In this document: piece by piece, positions 11,459 to 23,720 of the stretch
Layout of the letters: the number at the start of each line of letters is the position of its first letter
Numbering within the stretch: position 1 is the stretch's first letter
Source of the DNA: Acestrorhynchus altus
Lineage: Eukaryota > Chordata > Actinopteri > Characiformes > Acestrorhynchidae
NCBI GenBank assembly: GCA_034509495.1
Contig: CM067507.1
Location: 29,549,392 to 29,613,391, forward strand
Length of the DNA: 64,000 bases
Reading direction: 5' to 3'
The notes under the pieces: model-generated
What the model saw: the letters and a program-made list of their open reading frames with translations, nothing else
Told to the model about the DNA's origin: nothing
Database searches by the model: none
Program-made: the position numbers and the translations under genes

Positions 11459-13088
11459 TACAGTACTGTTCCAAGGTTTTAGGCACCTAATCACATTATT
11501 TAAACTTCTGCCGCTGATAAGTTAGAGAGAGCTTAAAGTATAACAACGTATGTACACATACAAGGATTTTTTTTCTTGGTGAAAGCACACACGACCTGTA
11601 TCAAGCACAGAGACTATTTATAAGCATTGCACCAAGGTTACAAAAAAAAGATAATAAAATACAATAACTATAAAAATAAGAAAAGTAGAATTATAAAATG
11701 CCAGTGATGTGTATATGGCTATATTGTACATATGTATAGTAGAAGGATATTACAAGAGCTATCATATACGGAATGGTACAGACAGTGCAAATGAGCAATG
11801 CTGTGATTATACACTGGAGTCACATTGAACTTCTTCAGCTGTCTCAGAAAGAACATTCTTTGTAAGGCTTTCTTGGCTGTGGAGACTGTGTTCCTCTCCC
11901 ACTTCAGGTCCCTGGATATGGTGGTACCAAATAAACTGAATGACTCCACACTGGAACCCCAGAGCCATTGATGTTGAAGAGGATTGCATCTGTAGTCCAC
12001 CACCATCTCAACTGTCTTTTCTGTGTTGAGCAGCAGGTGACTGCAGCTGCACCAGGAGACCATCTGCTCAACGTCCTTACTGTAGGCAGACTTTGGTTAT
12101 GAGGCCCATTGTGATATCTGCAAACGTCAGGATTTGCACAGTGTGTTTCTTGGAAACACAGTCATTGGTGTAGAGACTGAAGAGAAGGAGTGAGAACACA
12201 CAACCATATGGTGCAGAGTGTGATGTATGTTTTCCTAGCCAAACATGGAATCTGGCACTGACAGCTGGGACAGTTTGACTCCCAGGAGCTGTGGCATTAC
12301 CATGTTAAATGCCAAGCTGAAGTCCAGCATAGGTTTCAGGACTGTAGAGATGCTGTAGCATGAAGTGCAAAGCCAAGTTGATTGTATTGTCTATAGACCT
12401 GTTAGCTCTGTATCCCAACTGCAGGGAATCCAGCAGAAGGTCTGTAATGGCTTTCAGGTGGGTTCAAAGACCTTCCTAACTACAGTGGTCTGAGCTATTG
12501 GTAGTCATGTATTCATTAATTCCAGTAAGTTTGGTTTTTCTGGGGACTGGAATGATGGTGGAAGTTTTGAAGCATGTGGGAACAGAGCAGAGTTCCAGAG
12601 ATGTATTTAAGATTTTGGTAAAGACTAGTTGGTCACTGCAGTGTTTTAGGATGGATGGAGAGATGGAATCGTGTCCTGGAACTTTCCTCTCCTTATGTCT
12701 GCTGAAGAGGCTATGAAAGTCCTGCAGACTGATGTAGAAATGTACAGGAGAAAAACAGGACAGAGAGAAGAATTTCTCACTTTGAAGAAACTAGCTTGTT
12801 AGTTAGTTTGAAGAACAAAGCTTGGTTTCAGATTCAGCGCCTGGATGTGTTCAATTCCATCACCAGCACACCTCATTTAAAAGCACTAAGCACTGATTTA
12901 CCAAAACAGGTATTTGAAGAGAATAATGAATGAGACTCCCATGAGGAGAGCTATGGAGATGGTCTAAAGAACACAAGGAAAACCACAACTTTCTGTAAGA
13001 TTATTTGTGTTTATTCTAATATTACAGTTTCACTGAGATGTTCATTCTCATTTACATAGGGTGCCTAAAACTTTTGCACAGTACTGTA
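11459..13088. mobile_element. Tc1-like non-autonomous element (ACAGTACTGT termini), split by a LINE
   Basis: The left end reads 'tacagtactgttccaaggtt' then 'ttaggcacc'. The right end reads 'ggtgcctaaaacttttgcac' then 'agtactgta'. These are inverted repeats beginning and ending in TA, the target dinucleotide of Tc1/mariner elements. The right internal part (about 12,740-13,060, with 'gaatgagactcccatgagga' and 'accacaactttctgtaag') is element sequence. The middle is an antisense LINE fragment. There is no intact transposase. Confidence 0.7.
11545..12740 (-). pseudogene. LINE fragment: reverse transcriptase C-terminal part and 3' end (L2/Rex-like)
   Basis: The frame at 11,719-12,063 on the minus strand encodes a 114-residue stretch with 'LLLNTEKTVEMVVDY', 'SFSLFGTTISRDLKWE' and 'TAKKALQRMFFLRQLKK'. 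This order is typical of the region after the catalytic core in fish L2/Rex-type non-LTR reverse transcriptases. Upstream coding sequence continues in broken frames to about 12,740 and is paralogous to 50,500-50,960. The 11,545-11,718 part, with 'acacatacaaggattttt', looks like the 3' untranslated end. It is 5'-truncated, full of stops and dead. Confidence 0.7.
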
Positions 13089-13370
13089 TATTGACATGTT
13101 TTGTGATCTGCTTTCCATTCACAATGAGCTCCTGTCCACTGGTCGTGCTGTTTTGCCAAATATGCATAACCCAGCCTGCAGAGATGGGCACTCGAGTTAG
13201 CAACCTAAGTTTGAGTCACACTTAATTTGCATTTAAATAGACTTCAGACATGACTTGCAACTCATTCATAATAACTTGGCATGAAATCACTGAACGGTGC
13301 CAAATGTAAACAAAGCAGCGCAGCGCGGCTTCACTGGGAGCATTCTATGTCACCTGGGCTTGATGTGCAG

Positions 13371-13450
13371 TATAGCTATGTCCAAATGTTTGTGGACAGT
13401 CCTTCTAAAAAATGCATTCAGCTACTTTAAGTTGCACCCAGCCGATCAAA
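13371..13450 (+). mobile_element. Tc1-like MITE family M, left-end fragment
   Basis: 'tatgtccaaatgtttgtgg' followed by 'cattcagctactttaagttg' and 'cacccagc' matches the left end of the family M copies at 16,556 and 50,045. It breaks off after about 75 bp. Confidence 0.65.
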
Positions 13451-15100
13451 GCTTGACTCTATATGACTCATGAACATCTCTGCCAGCCTGCAATGTACTC
13501 GAAGAAGAATTGACCAAAACTATGCTGCTTTTCACTGTAATGGAGCTTATAAAGGGTAATCAAAAGATGGAAACTCATAACGATGGGATTAATCCACATT
13601 TTACTATGGTTAGGGTTAGTCTTAAGGTAAGGGTTAGTTTTAGATGTGGTTTTAGGCAATTCTTGCATCTCTTATTAATTTACACTCTCAATTTTTCTTT
13701 TGCTCTGTCATGAAAATTATCACAAAGACATGAGTGAGGGAAGCTATAATTTGTTACTTTTATGTGGACATAGGATGAACTCAGACAAGCTTAAAAAGGC
13801 TGTATAAAGTCACTGTAAAGTTCTCACCACCTCAACCAGCCTTTTGCTGTGCTTCACCATATATCTCCTTTATCCTCTGCAGTTTTATTGTCAGCATGCT
13901 GTTTGTCATATAAGCCTCTGTGTTGTGCTGTGAACAAGATGAGCTATTCTGCCTCCATCTGTTTGATCTGGAACCATCACAACAGACCTCTGATTGGTCA
14001 GTCTGATTTTAACACATCTGTACAATGCTGAAAATAGAGCAGAATCCAAAAAAAACAAAAAAAAAAAACACAGGCCATCAGTTTAGTAAAAGATGCTTTT
14101 AAAATATGTGTTCCATTTCAAACTGTCATGTGCATTTTTTCCATCCATAAAAATAGCACTTGTTGTGGACAGGCCTTTAGTCACATATGTACGAATGTCT
14201 CTGTATTAGTGGTTCTTTTTAGTCCATTTACCAAAGATGATCATACTAAATGATAAACAACAACAGTCTGAACAGGCACAGAACCATTTAAGGTTTCAGA
14301 TGGCTCTCCGGGTTTAGTTGCCCATGACAAACAAAAACAAACAAACAAGCTAATAAAATCAGGATTCAGCCTGGTAGGCAGGTTGTTAAAGCATTGCAAG
14401 ATTAAAACAAAAAACAAACAAACAAAAACAAAAGTGAGCTCTAATAATAGCCTTTCCATTCACATTTTAATTGTCTTTCCATTCTACACACTTAGCTGCG
14501 CATCTAAGTGATTGACACATTATTCAACATAATGAACAGCTGTTATCCAATAGCGAAAGATGCCAAATCAGCAATTTGGCCTGACAAATAACCTACCATT
14601 AGCCAAGTTCTAAAACTACAATAGGCAGCTGTATATGTTGTGTAACTAGAATATCAAACAATAACTTCCCATATGCAATTTATTTCGCAGTGTTTATTTG
14701 TTGGTATGTTATCTTGACAAAAACTAGGTTTTCCTGTAATATTTAGTTCTGTTCAAATGCATGAACAGTGCATTGTGACTGAAATATAGTGTGTAGAAAA
14801 GCAAACAAACGCAAAACTGATTTGCAAATTAACACACAGCACAGCACAATCTTCATGCTATGTGAGACAATCCTTCTTTACTGTCCATTGTCTACTTTCT
14901 GTATATCTGACAAGTGTTGTCATCATCATTGCCAGCTGGTTCATAAGAAATGTGAGTGTGCTCTTGTTGTGTTATTGTGTCTATTATATTTGATGAATCA
15001 TACAGCCTGAATGTGAAGAAAATAGAGAAGAGCAGAGAAGACCTGCGGCTTAAATTCACAGTCTGCATTACCGTGACCTTGGCTGCACACTGAACTATTT
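13451..15100. other. Intergenic DNA; short telomere-like stretch only
   Basis: Around 13,605-13,655 there are a few degenerate GGTTAG units, 'ggttagggttagtcttaagg' and nearby. Short A-rich tracts lie near 14,050 and 14,400. Frames here are short and unremarkable. Confidence 0.45.
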
Positions 15101-15104
15101 GTTT

Positions 15105-15480
15105 CATTATGCCAATCTGCCATAACATTAAAACCAATATTGTGTAGGCTCCCACATGCCACCAAAACACCTCTGACCCATTAAAATGCGGAGTCAACAA
15201 AACCTCTGAAGGTGTTCTGTCTTATCATGTAAACCCTGTGAGGAGGTAGGACCTTCATCAATGAGCTTTGGGCCCCATAACCCTATTGCCAGTTCACCAG
15301 TTATCCTTCCGTGAAGCAATTTTGATAGGAACTGACTACTACATACTGGGAACATGGGATATCATGACCATATCATGAATTTTACAGGTTTTGGTTTCTA
15401 TTCCTTCACACATCACACACCAAGAACTGACTGCTCACTGGCAATATGTGTTTCCACCTCCTACAATGATGGTGGCATTT
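15105..15480 (-). mobile_element. Internally deleted Tc1-like element
   Basis: 'ccataacattaaaaccaat', 'caccaaaacacctctgaccc' and 'caaaacctctgaaggtgt' match one end of a fish Tc1-like element. The sequence then jumps to 'gagctttgggccccataacc', 'cagttcaccagttatccttc' and 'aagaactgactgctcactgg', which match its transposase N-terminal region and other end. The central DDE-coding part is missing, so this is a deletion derivative on the minus strand. Resemblance is from memory. Confidence 0.6.
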
Positions 15481-15639
15481 GGCATTTTTTTGTCTAACAA
15501 GGGAATACATCACATTGTATGTTAATTCAAGTAGGTTTAATAATTTATTATACAAGAATATATTTGTTGCAAACCAAATACAAATTTCCCTTAGAGCGCA
15601 AACATTTAATCTGACAGTGGTGCTTTAAGGGGGGTTATT

Positions 15640-16440
15640 AAAATAAGATATCTGTGAATTCTTTCAGCGGGCACTTTATTAGGAATGCACATTTACATCT
15701 ACACATTCATGCAATTATTACATCAGCAAATTGTTAGGCAACAGTGCAATGATATAATAATGCACATATGTGACAACAACTTTAGGTGACATTCGTATCA
15801 ACCATAAAAAAAGGAGAAATGTGACCTAAGATGATTCTGAGTGTGGCATAGTTTTACCAGACTGGTTTGAGTATGTCTATAACTGCAGATCTCTGGGGAT
15901 GTTCAGACGTTCTGGGATGCTCAAGAGTTTATTCAGAAGTGTGTAATAAATCAAAATCATCCATTGTGCGACAGTTCTGAAGATGAAAATGCACTGTTAA
16001 TTTGAGAGGTCAACCGCGAACAACCAGACTGTACCAGTCTGTACAGAAAAAGCCAGACTGTGAGAAATTGCATTACATTGCACTTCCGTCAACCAAGAAC
16101 AAAAGTTAAGGTTCACCACAAGTGGACTGCTGAAGACTGGAGAAATGAACCCTAGTCTGATGAATGTCTGTGGAGGAACACATAGTTAGCCACCAACAGC
16201 ATGAATCCTTAAACCCAACCTGTTTTGTGTCAACAGTTCAGACTGGTGGTGGTGGTGTAATGTTGATGGGAGCATTTACTGGGCCTGTTAATACCAAATA
16301 CTGCCAAAACAATGCCAAACTGTTTTCATGAACATGAATCAGCTTAGTTTTCTAGAGAGATTTGCAGCATGAAAGTGCTCCTGAAAATTAGGATTGTGTG
16401 ATTGTTTGATTCATATAAATATGACCCAGAATCTGCAAAG
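15640..16440 (+). pseudogene. Degenerate Tc1-like transposase element
   Basis: The left part 'gggcactttattaggaatgc' resembles the terminal repeat of a fish Tc1-like family. Further right, 'aagactggagaaatgaac', 'cctagtctgatgaatgtctg', 'acagcatgaatccttaaac' and 'ttgtgtcaacagttcagac' correspond to the central transposase segment, which is degraded. 'tttcatgaacatgaatcagc' matches a later segment. No frame survives beyond short pieces. The family differs from the elements at 24,700, 25,228, 33,516 and 47,140. Confidence 0.6.
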
Positions 16441-16555
16441 GATGTTTCTAACATCTTGTGGAATCCATACCACAAAGACTGGACTTCAAAATAAAAGAAT
16501 CTTTAGCCATTTTTAGAGTTTTCCATGCAGAAATACAGTCTTCATGGTAAAATTG

Positions 16556-17042
16556 GACATGTCCAAATGTTTGTGAACTCATCTACTAATGAATCCATTG
16601 CTGGCACAGATGTGCAAATGTACACTCCCAACTTGTAAAGTAATGTCCCCCCGTAGAGAAGTATTGACCATAGAATAGGATTCTCTGGAACAAATTAACA
16701 TGAAGCTATTGGCACCATAGAGAGATGTAAAGCTTCCTGCATTGAGCTGTGGAGCAGTGGAATTGTGTTCTCTGGAATGATGGTGCTCCATCCAATACTT
16801 TTGAGATTAATTGGGGAGTTCAGTATGAAATCAGGTAGAGATCATCCAACATGACCTTCCAGATTGCTGAAGGCCATCAAATCATTACAACATTGCTCCA
16901 AAATCTAGTATCTAGTATCTAGCCATTTTTAAACTGGAGGGGCAGGTTTTCTAACAAAGGCAGAATAAACTCACTTGATTTTTAGTACATTTGATTTCAG
17001 AGCAAATAAGGAGGTGTCCAAATACCTTTGTCCATATAGTAT
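16556..17042 (+). mobile_element. Tc1-like MITE family M, near-complete copy
   Basis: The left end is 'catgtccaaatgtttgtgaa' and the right end is 'ggtgtccaaatacctttgtc' then 'catatagta'. Internal phrases such as 'agaagtattgaccatagaat', 'gagctgtggagcagtgg', 'gctccatcca' and 'ttgctccaaaatctagt' recur in all family M copies. At about 490 bp it is close to full length and encodes nothing. Confidence 0.75.
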
Positions 17043-18187
17043 AGTAATAAAATATGCACAAGATACAACATAAATAAAATATGTCTAGAAAAAGTGTAGT
17101 TTATTCCTGAACCTGTTTAGCTACAAAATATATATGTATTGTGATTTGGTGGAATTCTACACACTAAGAAAAATGTGAAAACCAATGGATAACTTGTTAA
17201 ACAACTGCAATGAAATAACTAAAGCTAGAAACCTACTGTTTTTATCCCACATAAACACAGCGTTCCTTCAGAATGTGAGGTTTTATTGTGAGTAGGCCAC
17301 TGAGAATGGCTATTTTCTCAGCTTAGTTTTAATTTCTCAGGCTTAGAGTTGTCATCTTGTTTACTATATAATGCATATTTGGTAGCTTAAGCCTTAAAAC
17401 CCAGAATTACAGTGATTTTTAATTACAGCACTAAATAAAGCTACAGCAGTTTGTCACTCTGACAGGTGGACTGCAATCAACAGTACGCAGTTAAGCAGGA
17501 TGTGCACCATGGACAGCTGCCTTTTAAACCCAGCAGCCTGTCAGTAGATCAGTGGTGTGGATTGGCTCCTCATCTCTCCTTGAGCAACTTCCCAGCTGAG
17601 CACACTCAGCAATGTACACAACCAAGCTTACCCTTGTCCCATAGGGCTGTCAAAAGGGACATGCTGTGTTTGCCATTTTTAATGTAAATGTTGTAATTTC
17701 TAAAATTCATCACTTATTTCAGTCATTATAGGGTTCCCTAAAGGGAAGAAACTGTGTATTTCTTTGAACTCTAACACTTGTTAGGCTTCGAGTTGTAACA
17801 CATCGTAGACATATGTAGTGCTGTCAATCAATGAAAACAAATGGACTATACATTTAAATCCTGCACTGATATGACATGTTTTATATATTCAGAATGTAGA
17901 ATACAACTGTATTTATCATCCTGTTTCATTAAAATTCTAATGAGGCAGACAGACAAAAACGATCAGGAAACTACCACAGTAAGTTGCAGTCATGTCTGTC
18001 AGTGACACATACTGTAGAAATGTCAAGGGGAGAATGTCACAAATCATGATGCCATATTTCAGACAGGGCCTCAGGAAGGAGTAACAGTTCTTGAAAGATG
18101 AAGCTGATGGACAGGGACAGGCAGACACTTAAACATGATATTTATTTAATAAATAACATAAAGGAAAATATTACAAAAATAAATAAA
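17043..18187. other. Intergenic DNA, nothing recognised
   Basis: The 17,460-17,690 segment is somewhat less AT-rich, with a 73-codon + frame, but shows no family signature. Confidence 0.5.
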
Positions 18188-18205
18188 TATATATATATAT
18201 ATATA
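18188..18205. repeat. (AT)n microsatellite
   Basis: Short AT run after AAAT repeats. Confidence 0.85.
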
Positions 18206-18452
18206 CAGTCTGTCTCAACACCATTGTGGTCTTTACTGATATTAAGGTAGTCTTCAGAATGCTGTGCGTGCAAGTTGTCCTGTGTCATACAGCTGACTGC
18301 CAATGGACAAGATGACTCACAAAGGCCATCACAGAATGTCCGCAATGGTGGCTGTTGGATCACTTCACTGACAATCCATTAGTTTTCCCTCTGTAATTCA
18401 TGTAGGTTTCCCAGATCCATCATGTTGCTGATGAGTGTTTTCCTGCACCCTC

Positions 18453-18454
<2 letters not shown>
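18206..18454. other. Intergenic DNA, nothing recognised
   Basis: No gene-like frame or recognised repeat. Confidence 0.5.

Positions 18455-18513
<59 letters not shown>
18455..18513. repeat. (CA)n microsatellite
   Basis: Pure CA run of about 58 bp. Confidence 0.97.
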
Positions 18514-18515
<2 letters not shown>

Positions 18516-18824
18516 CTTGAATTGCTTTCAGACACCTTGGACTCCTGGACTCTTGATTTCTAGGAGGACATTTTTAACACTGAGCAGCTGTACTATTATT
18601 AGTACAATTTATTTTCTCTTTGTCCCAGTTAAGATGCTTCTTACATTTAGTTCAGGAGTGGCTTGATATGAGGAACAACATCAGTCTGAGTCCTTGAAGT
18701 GACTTTTTGTGAAATTTCTCTCAAAGCTGTGCACCTTTTCCCACATGGTACACAAATCAGAACAAACTTCAAGACATACATTTTGAGTAAGTTCAGAAAA
18801 CAGCTAAAATTCTCTAGTTTCCAA

Positions 18825-18985
18825 CTGAATTAAATCCCATCTTAAATGCTAAAGGAGTTTCTGGCATGTGTGATTGTCTTCTATTAACACCTTTTCTTGG
18901 TGAATAAAAGTATGTCAGACTATGAAAACATCCCCTAAATTTGGTTCAGAGTTCTAAAGGTTAAAACCTTTCACAGCTAATAAAA
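18825..18985 (+). repeat. Dispersed repeat family D, copy 4 (short form)
   Basis: 'gaattaaatcccatcttaaa' and 'tgctaaaggagtttctggc' match the left block of family D. 'ggtgaataaaagtatgtcag', 'acatcccctaaatttggttc' and 'gttctaaaggttaaaacctt' match its right block. The middle with the 'agactctgactga' motif is absent, leaving a form about 160 bp long. Confidence 0.6.
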
Positions 18986-20637
18986 CATTTCAGTTTTAGG
19001 TGTACCAAACTTTTTGATTTTGATTTTGACTTTCCCCTTCCAGTCAACTTTGTTTGACAGTCATGCTTTGATACAACTCTATGAACAGCCAGCAATGACC
19101 TTTTGTGGCTTTCCCTCGTCCCCTTGTGGAGGTTGTCAGTGTTTGTCACATCACCAGTCTTCATTGTTGAACCAGACACTTTTTATACTGTGTTACCAAA
19201 AAATTTATAAAACTCAAAAAGAAACTGAAAGTCAGTTAATAGCTACAGAGAAAATAAGACCCCAGCAACTATTGCAGACCTTGTATATTTATTGGGATCC
19301 TGGTTGGTGGGGACCTGATAGACAACAAAAAGCTGCAAATTAGAAAAAAGGGGCACTTGAAACTTTCCTCTCCTAAATAGAGAAGAAAATGAAGCTCCAC
19401 TCTTCTTTCAGATCTGAGAGGTGCTTCACAACCACAGGTGCTTCTGTCCAAACCTGAAAGCATGTGGAGCTGATCAAGAAGAAAAGGTAACATCCAGTCC
19501 TGTGTTGTCCTTTCCTTTGCCTGTTTGTCCTCTTTTACCTTCAGTCTTTGTCCATGTGGTCTTGTTTTCCTTTACCGGAGTAGGGTTTGATATTCCAGCC
19601 AGGAAGGTACATGACACCACACTTATAATCCTCAGGTAAGACTAACACTATATTCCATTGCCTGTGTGACATGATTCAAATGGAAATCACTGTTAATATG
19701 AGCCTCCTATGAATTTAATCATATTTGTTTTGTGGGATGCTTGACACTGTCAGTGTTTGGTAGTTCTGGTTTTATGTTGCCATTTGAAATGTTCCGTTCT
19801 ATTCCGTGAAGCTTGTTCCTGTTTAATTTTAAGTTATGGTGTTTTTCTAGTTCATCTTCTTAACCTAATCCTGTGGGATTTTTTTTTCAGGAGATTCTAG
19901 ACTTCTCAAATTTGTCTTCATTTGAGAAAAGTAACAGAATTTAAAAATATCTATGATTTTGACCATGTTTTGATCAAAAATGTACTTGCACAATTGTTTG
20001 TGTTTTTACACTTAAAAATAAAAACAAAACAAAAATAAAACTATCAGAAGTCCTGTTGGAAATTGAACGTTCAGAATGTTGATCTCAAAATGCAAGAATT
20101 TGGTTGAGTTATTTGTAATAATGACATGTACTGTAATTTCCCACAAAGTGCAAATGTAGTTAATCTTGTCTTTTGTTTATTTTCTCTTGTTTGGCTATTT
20201 GCTACCGGTCTGGAAAATCTGGTTTCACTTTTGCTTTCTGCCTCATATTGTCCATATTCTCAATTAAGAAAAGCAAGAAATGACAAAAACATTTGTAAAT
20301 CAAACTTCAGAACCAGCTGATGTTTTCATATGAACTGTCCACCACTTAGTCAGCAGACCTCAACATATTTGAGTGTGTTTGTGTTTACATGAATGCCAAA
20401 AAGCATTAAATACTCCCACTTCAGATTGTTACCAGTCAAAATCTCATATTAAAGGCAAAAGACTGATGCGAAATTGTCTTCTCTAAGTCTGATCTGCTTT
20501 TTGTAATGATTCTGAAAATGAATACATAATACATAATGATGTACACTAGGTGATGGGCTACCGTGGCTATTTTTCTTACTGTGAAGAATTAGAATAATTC
20601 TCAATGCACCCAAAATATTTATTGAATTTTATAACAA

Positions 20638-20638
<1 letters not shown>
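18986..20638. other. AT-rich intergenic DNA, nothing recognised
   Basis: Frames at 19,014-19,343 (+) and 19,269-19,493 (-) overlap and lack protein character. Confidence 0.5.

Positions 20639-20714
<76 letters not shown>
20639..20714. repeat. (ATT)n microsatellite
   Basis: Pure ATT repeat of about 76 bp. Confidence 0.97.
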
Positions 20715-21984
20715 CTTTTCTTTTAGGTGCCCCTCTCAGAAGTCTCTTTGTTACCCAGGTAAAATTCCCAAGAATGCATCTAAAAAGGTTATTTCAAAAG
20801 GGTGCTTTTACCATCTGTGTTTCTTCATCAGAGAAAACATTTTTATTATGGATCTTTAGATTTCTACTCAAAGTTATAATGGAAAACTGCAAGACCCTTT
20901 CATCTCATCTTTTACCCAGCATTTAAAAGCCAAGCCATCTTCAAGCACACATGAGAGTATTCCCAATCTCCACAATCCTTTGAACTAAAGGGGCCCTTAC
21001 CTTCAGACCATAACAAAGCTGTAGTTAATTTATAGTCCCTGCTCTGACTTTCATTCTAGGAAATGCACAGAACAAATGAAAAACTGGTATCATTTAAAAG
21101 AGTAAAACAAAAGCAAATGAGCAGGGGGAAATCCTGGATGCAAGTGTTCTCAAACAAGGGCATTTGGAGAAAGACTCTTGGAGAAAGCAGATTAAAGCTT
21201 ATGGCAGAAGGGGCTCAGATCAGGACTTGGAGTATGCAAATGGATGAAGGATGCAGGCAGGAGCGAAACTAAGTGACTACAAAACACTTTATACCACGCG
21301 GCATCTTTAGGGACACGCTTGGGCTCTCTGTGCAATGTGAGGCCTGCATGAAATGAGTGCATATTGCTTAGTAGCTAAATGAGCAGTGTAAAAATAAACA
21401 GGACACTGAGGTATTGTAAGTGTGCTGCTTTTAGATCTGAGTGTCCTCATAAGTATGGCTGAAGTTTAAATGTGAAGAAGTTAATCTGAAATAAGAGTAA
21501 AACATTATGATTAATATTTTAACAGGCTGGATAAGAGAGTGAGTTAATTAAGGGTACTGTCTTGTTATCCACAAGTCAAGGGCACTAATTTACTAATTGA
21601 AAACACGAGTAAGACAATGAGTCTGTTTACAAGAACTCAGTAATCCATTCAGAATTTCTGCTGTTCTCTGATCAATCGTGTGGTCAAAGAAATAGAATAC
21701 TCAGATTTTTAACCAAGGTCTAGAAATCTGTTTAAGGAATCTGATAAAGACATATTAATTATAGCTTAGAGATCAGATTTCTCATCATGTATACACTTAA
21801 CCAGAGCTTCCTCTGATTGTTTCAGTCTGTGCATGCTTGAAAACAGACTGTTGTACCAGAAATAAACAAATAGTGCTTAACACATTACATACCATATGGT
21901 GACAAATCTCTTTTGGAGAACAGCACAACCAACAGCATGATTGATTTAATAAATAATTTAAATAATCTTCATCGTCTATCCATA
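20715..21984. other. Intergenic DNA, nothing recognised
   Basis: No coding frame of interest and no recognised repeat. Confidence 0.5.
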
Positions 21985-22019
21985 TGAATGAATGAATGAA
22001 TGAATGAATGAATGAATGA
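21985..22019. repeat. (GAAT)n microsatellite
   Basis: About eight tandem GAAT units. Confidence 0.95.
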
Positions 22020-22022
22020 CTT

Positions 22023-22024
<2 letters not shown>

Positions 22025-22068
<44 letters not shown>
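22025..22068. repeat. (AT)n microsatellite
   Basis: Pure AT run of about 44 bp, six bases after the GAAT array. Confidence 0.97.
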
Positions 22069-22070
<2 letters not shown>

Positions 22071-22695
22071 TTTTTTTGAATATATAATATTCATAAAGGA
22101 TCGATTTTTGTCTGATATGTGAAGAAGAATAGATTCAGACACAGTTGTAAGTGACCTCACAGAATTTCCCTGCAAAATTAAAAGAAGTGTTTTAAAGTTA
22201 TTTTTAATCTGTCTATCTCTAGCGTTTTCATACTGCAGTGTAGGTGTAAACCCCAACAGATTGCATATTTATCAACCTTTTGATTGACAGCTTTTGCATC
22301 AAACTGACAACTCAGTTTAGTTTCAGATATAGAACAGGCACTTTATACTAACCTTCATTTACATGTCTGAATCTGACAAAGAACACAAAGTAGACTGGGT
22401 TATACAGGTATCTGAGCTCATATTAGAAATGAGGCATTTTTAATCAGACTAACCATACTTTGAGTTTGGTGTTCATTAGCACAAAAAGATTTAAACAGGC
22501 TTAGAAATTATTTTTAGTGGATATTAAATAAAAAAATCAAGATGCTTTTGAAGGTCAGACTTTCAACTTTTATTCAAAGTGTTTAACAAAAATACTGCAC
22601 TAGCCAGAATCACAATACTAGTATACATTATATTTATACCCCATTCCTTCAATGGGACACACTCACCAAAGTGTATTTCAATGTCCTTTACCAAC

Positions 22696-22698
<3 letters not shown>
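22069..22698. other. Intergenic DNA, nothing recognised
   Basis: AT-rich with no features seen. Confidence 0.5.
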
Positions 22699-22746
<48 letters not shown>

Positions 22747-22751
22747 ACACA

Positions 22752-22792
<41 letters not shown>
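22699..22792. repeat. (CA)n microsatellite with two CCCA interruptions
   Basis: CA run of about 94 bp interrupted twice by 'acccacac'. Confidence 0.97.
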
Positions 22793-22793
<1 letters not shown>

Positions 22794-23337
22794 ATGCATC
22801 TGTTGGTCTGCTTGAGTTGAACTTGATAAGACAAACTTGTAAACACTTTACATTTTACAGTGGAACAACTGAATTCTAATTGTTCTGATATCAAATACCT
22901 TTCCACACTCATTTTTATCTACATCCTATTTTTGAGCTCTATGGATCAGCCCATGGTGATGCCACTGACTTGAGCAAACCAAACTAGTGTCTGAGGTTTG
23001 AATAAAACAAGCTACTTAAAAATCCTTTTAACTATGTTCAATTATTTGCAGCTGATGGGCTGCACTTGATTCTAATTTTAAGTAGTAATACTTGTGGGTG
23101 TGACTATTTCCCTGCTGGAAAACTGCATTTCATTTTACAATTTTTATATACTTTTTTTTTTTTTTCTACAGGCAGTCAAAAGCACCAGACTTGTAGTGCC
23201 TGAATAATCTGTAGTGATTCACAGACAAAACCTTTCCTGCTATATTCTTCAGCAATAAGGACTCTAATCGTTCCCTGGTTGTGAAATGTCAAAGGCTCAT
23301 TAAGCTCCCACACACTTTTTTGTGAGAGACAGACAGC
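22793..23337. other. Intergenic DNA, nothing recognised
   Basis: No features seen apart from a T-rich tract near 23,155. Confidence 0.5.
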
Positions 23338-23343
23338 CAGAGA

Positions 23344-23388
<45 letters not shown>
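23338..23388. repeat. (GA)n microsatellite
   Basis: GA run of about 50 bp, with purine-rich sequence continuing to about 23,500. Confidence 0.95.
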
Positions 23389-23390
<2 letters not shown>

Positions 23391-23647
23391 ACAAAGAAAG
23401 AGTGATATGCTAAATGTAGGAAGAAGTGGTAGCGAACAAGAGAGCAGAAGAGAACGTTCACTTGAAAGGGTGTCAAGAAAGGACTGAAAGAGGAAACGAA
23501 CGTGAATGCTCTCTCTTCTTTTTGGCAGCAAGAAGTCCTGCAGAGCTAATTTAACACCCTATGTTTGCCAGTGTGTCAGTCTGTTTACAACTCACTTGCT
23601 CCTCAGCAAAACACGTCAAAGCTTTCGCCTTCTGGAACAAATGGTGA

Positions 23648-23649
<2 letters not shown>

Positions 23650-23710
<61 letters not shown>

Positions 23711-23720
23711 CGCGCGCATG
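23650..23720. repeat. (GT)n microsatellite ending in GCGCGC
   Basis: About 58 bp of GT are followed by 'atgcgcgcgcatgtg'. The alternating purine-pyrimidine tract is about 70 bp long. Confidence 0.95.

Noticed and set aside
13600..13660. Interstitial telomere repeat
   Set aside because: There are only a few degenerate GGTTAG units, far short of a telomeric array.
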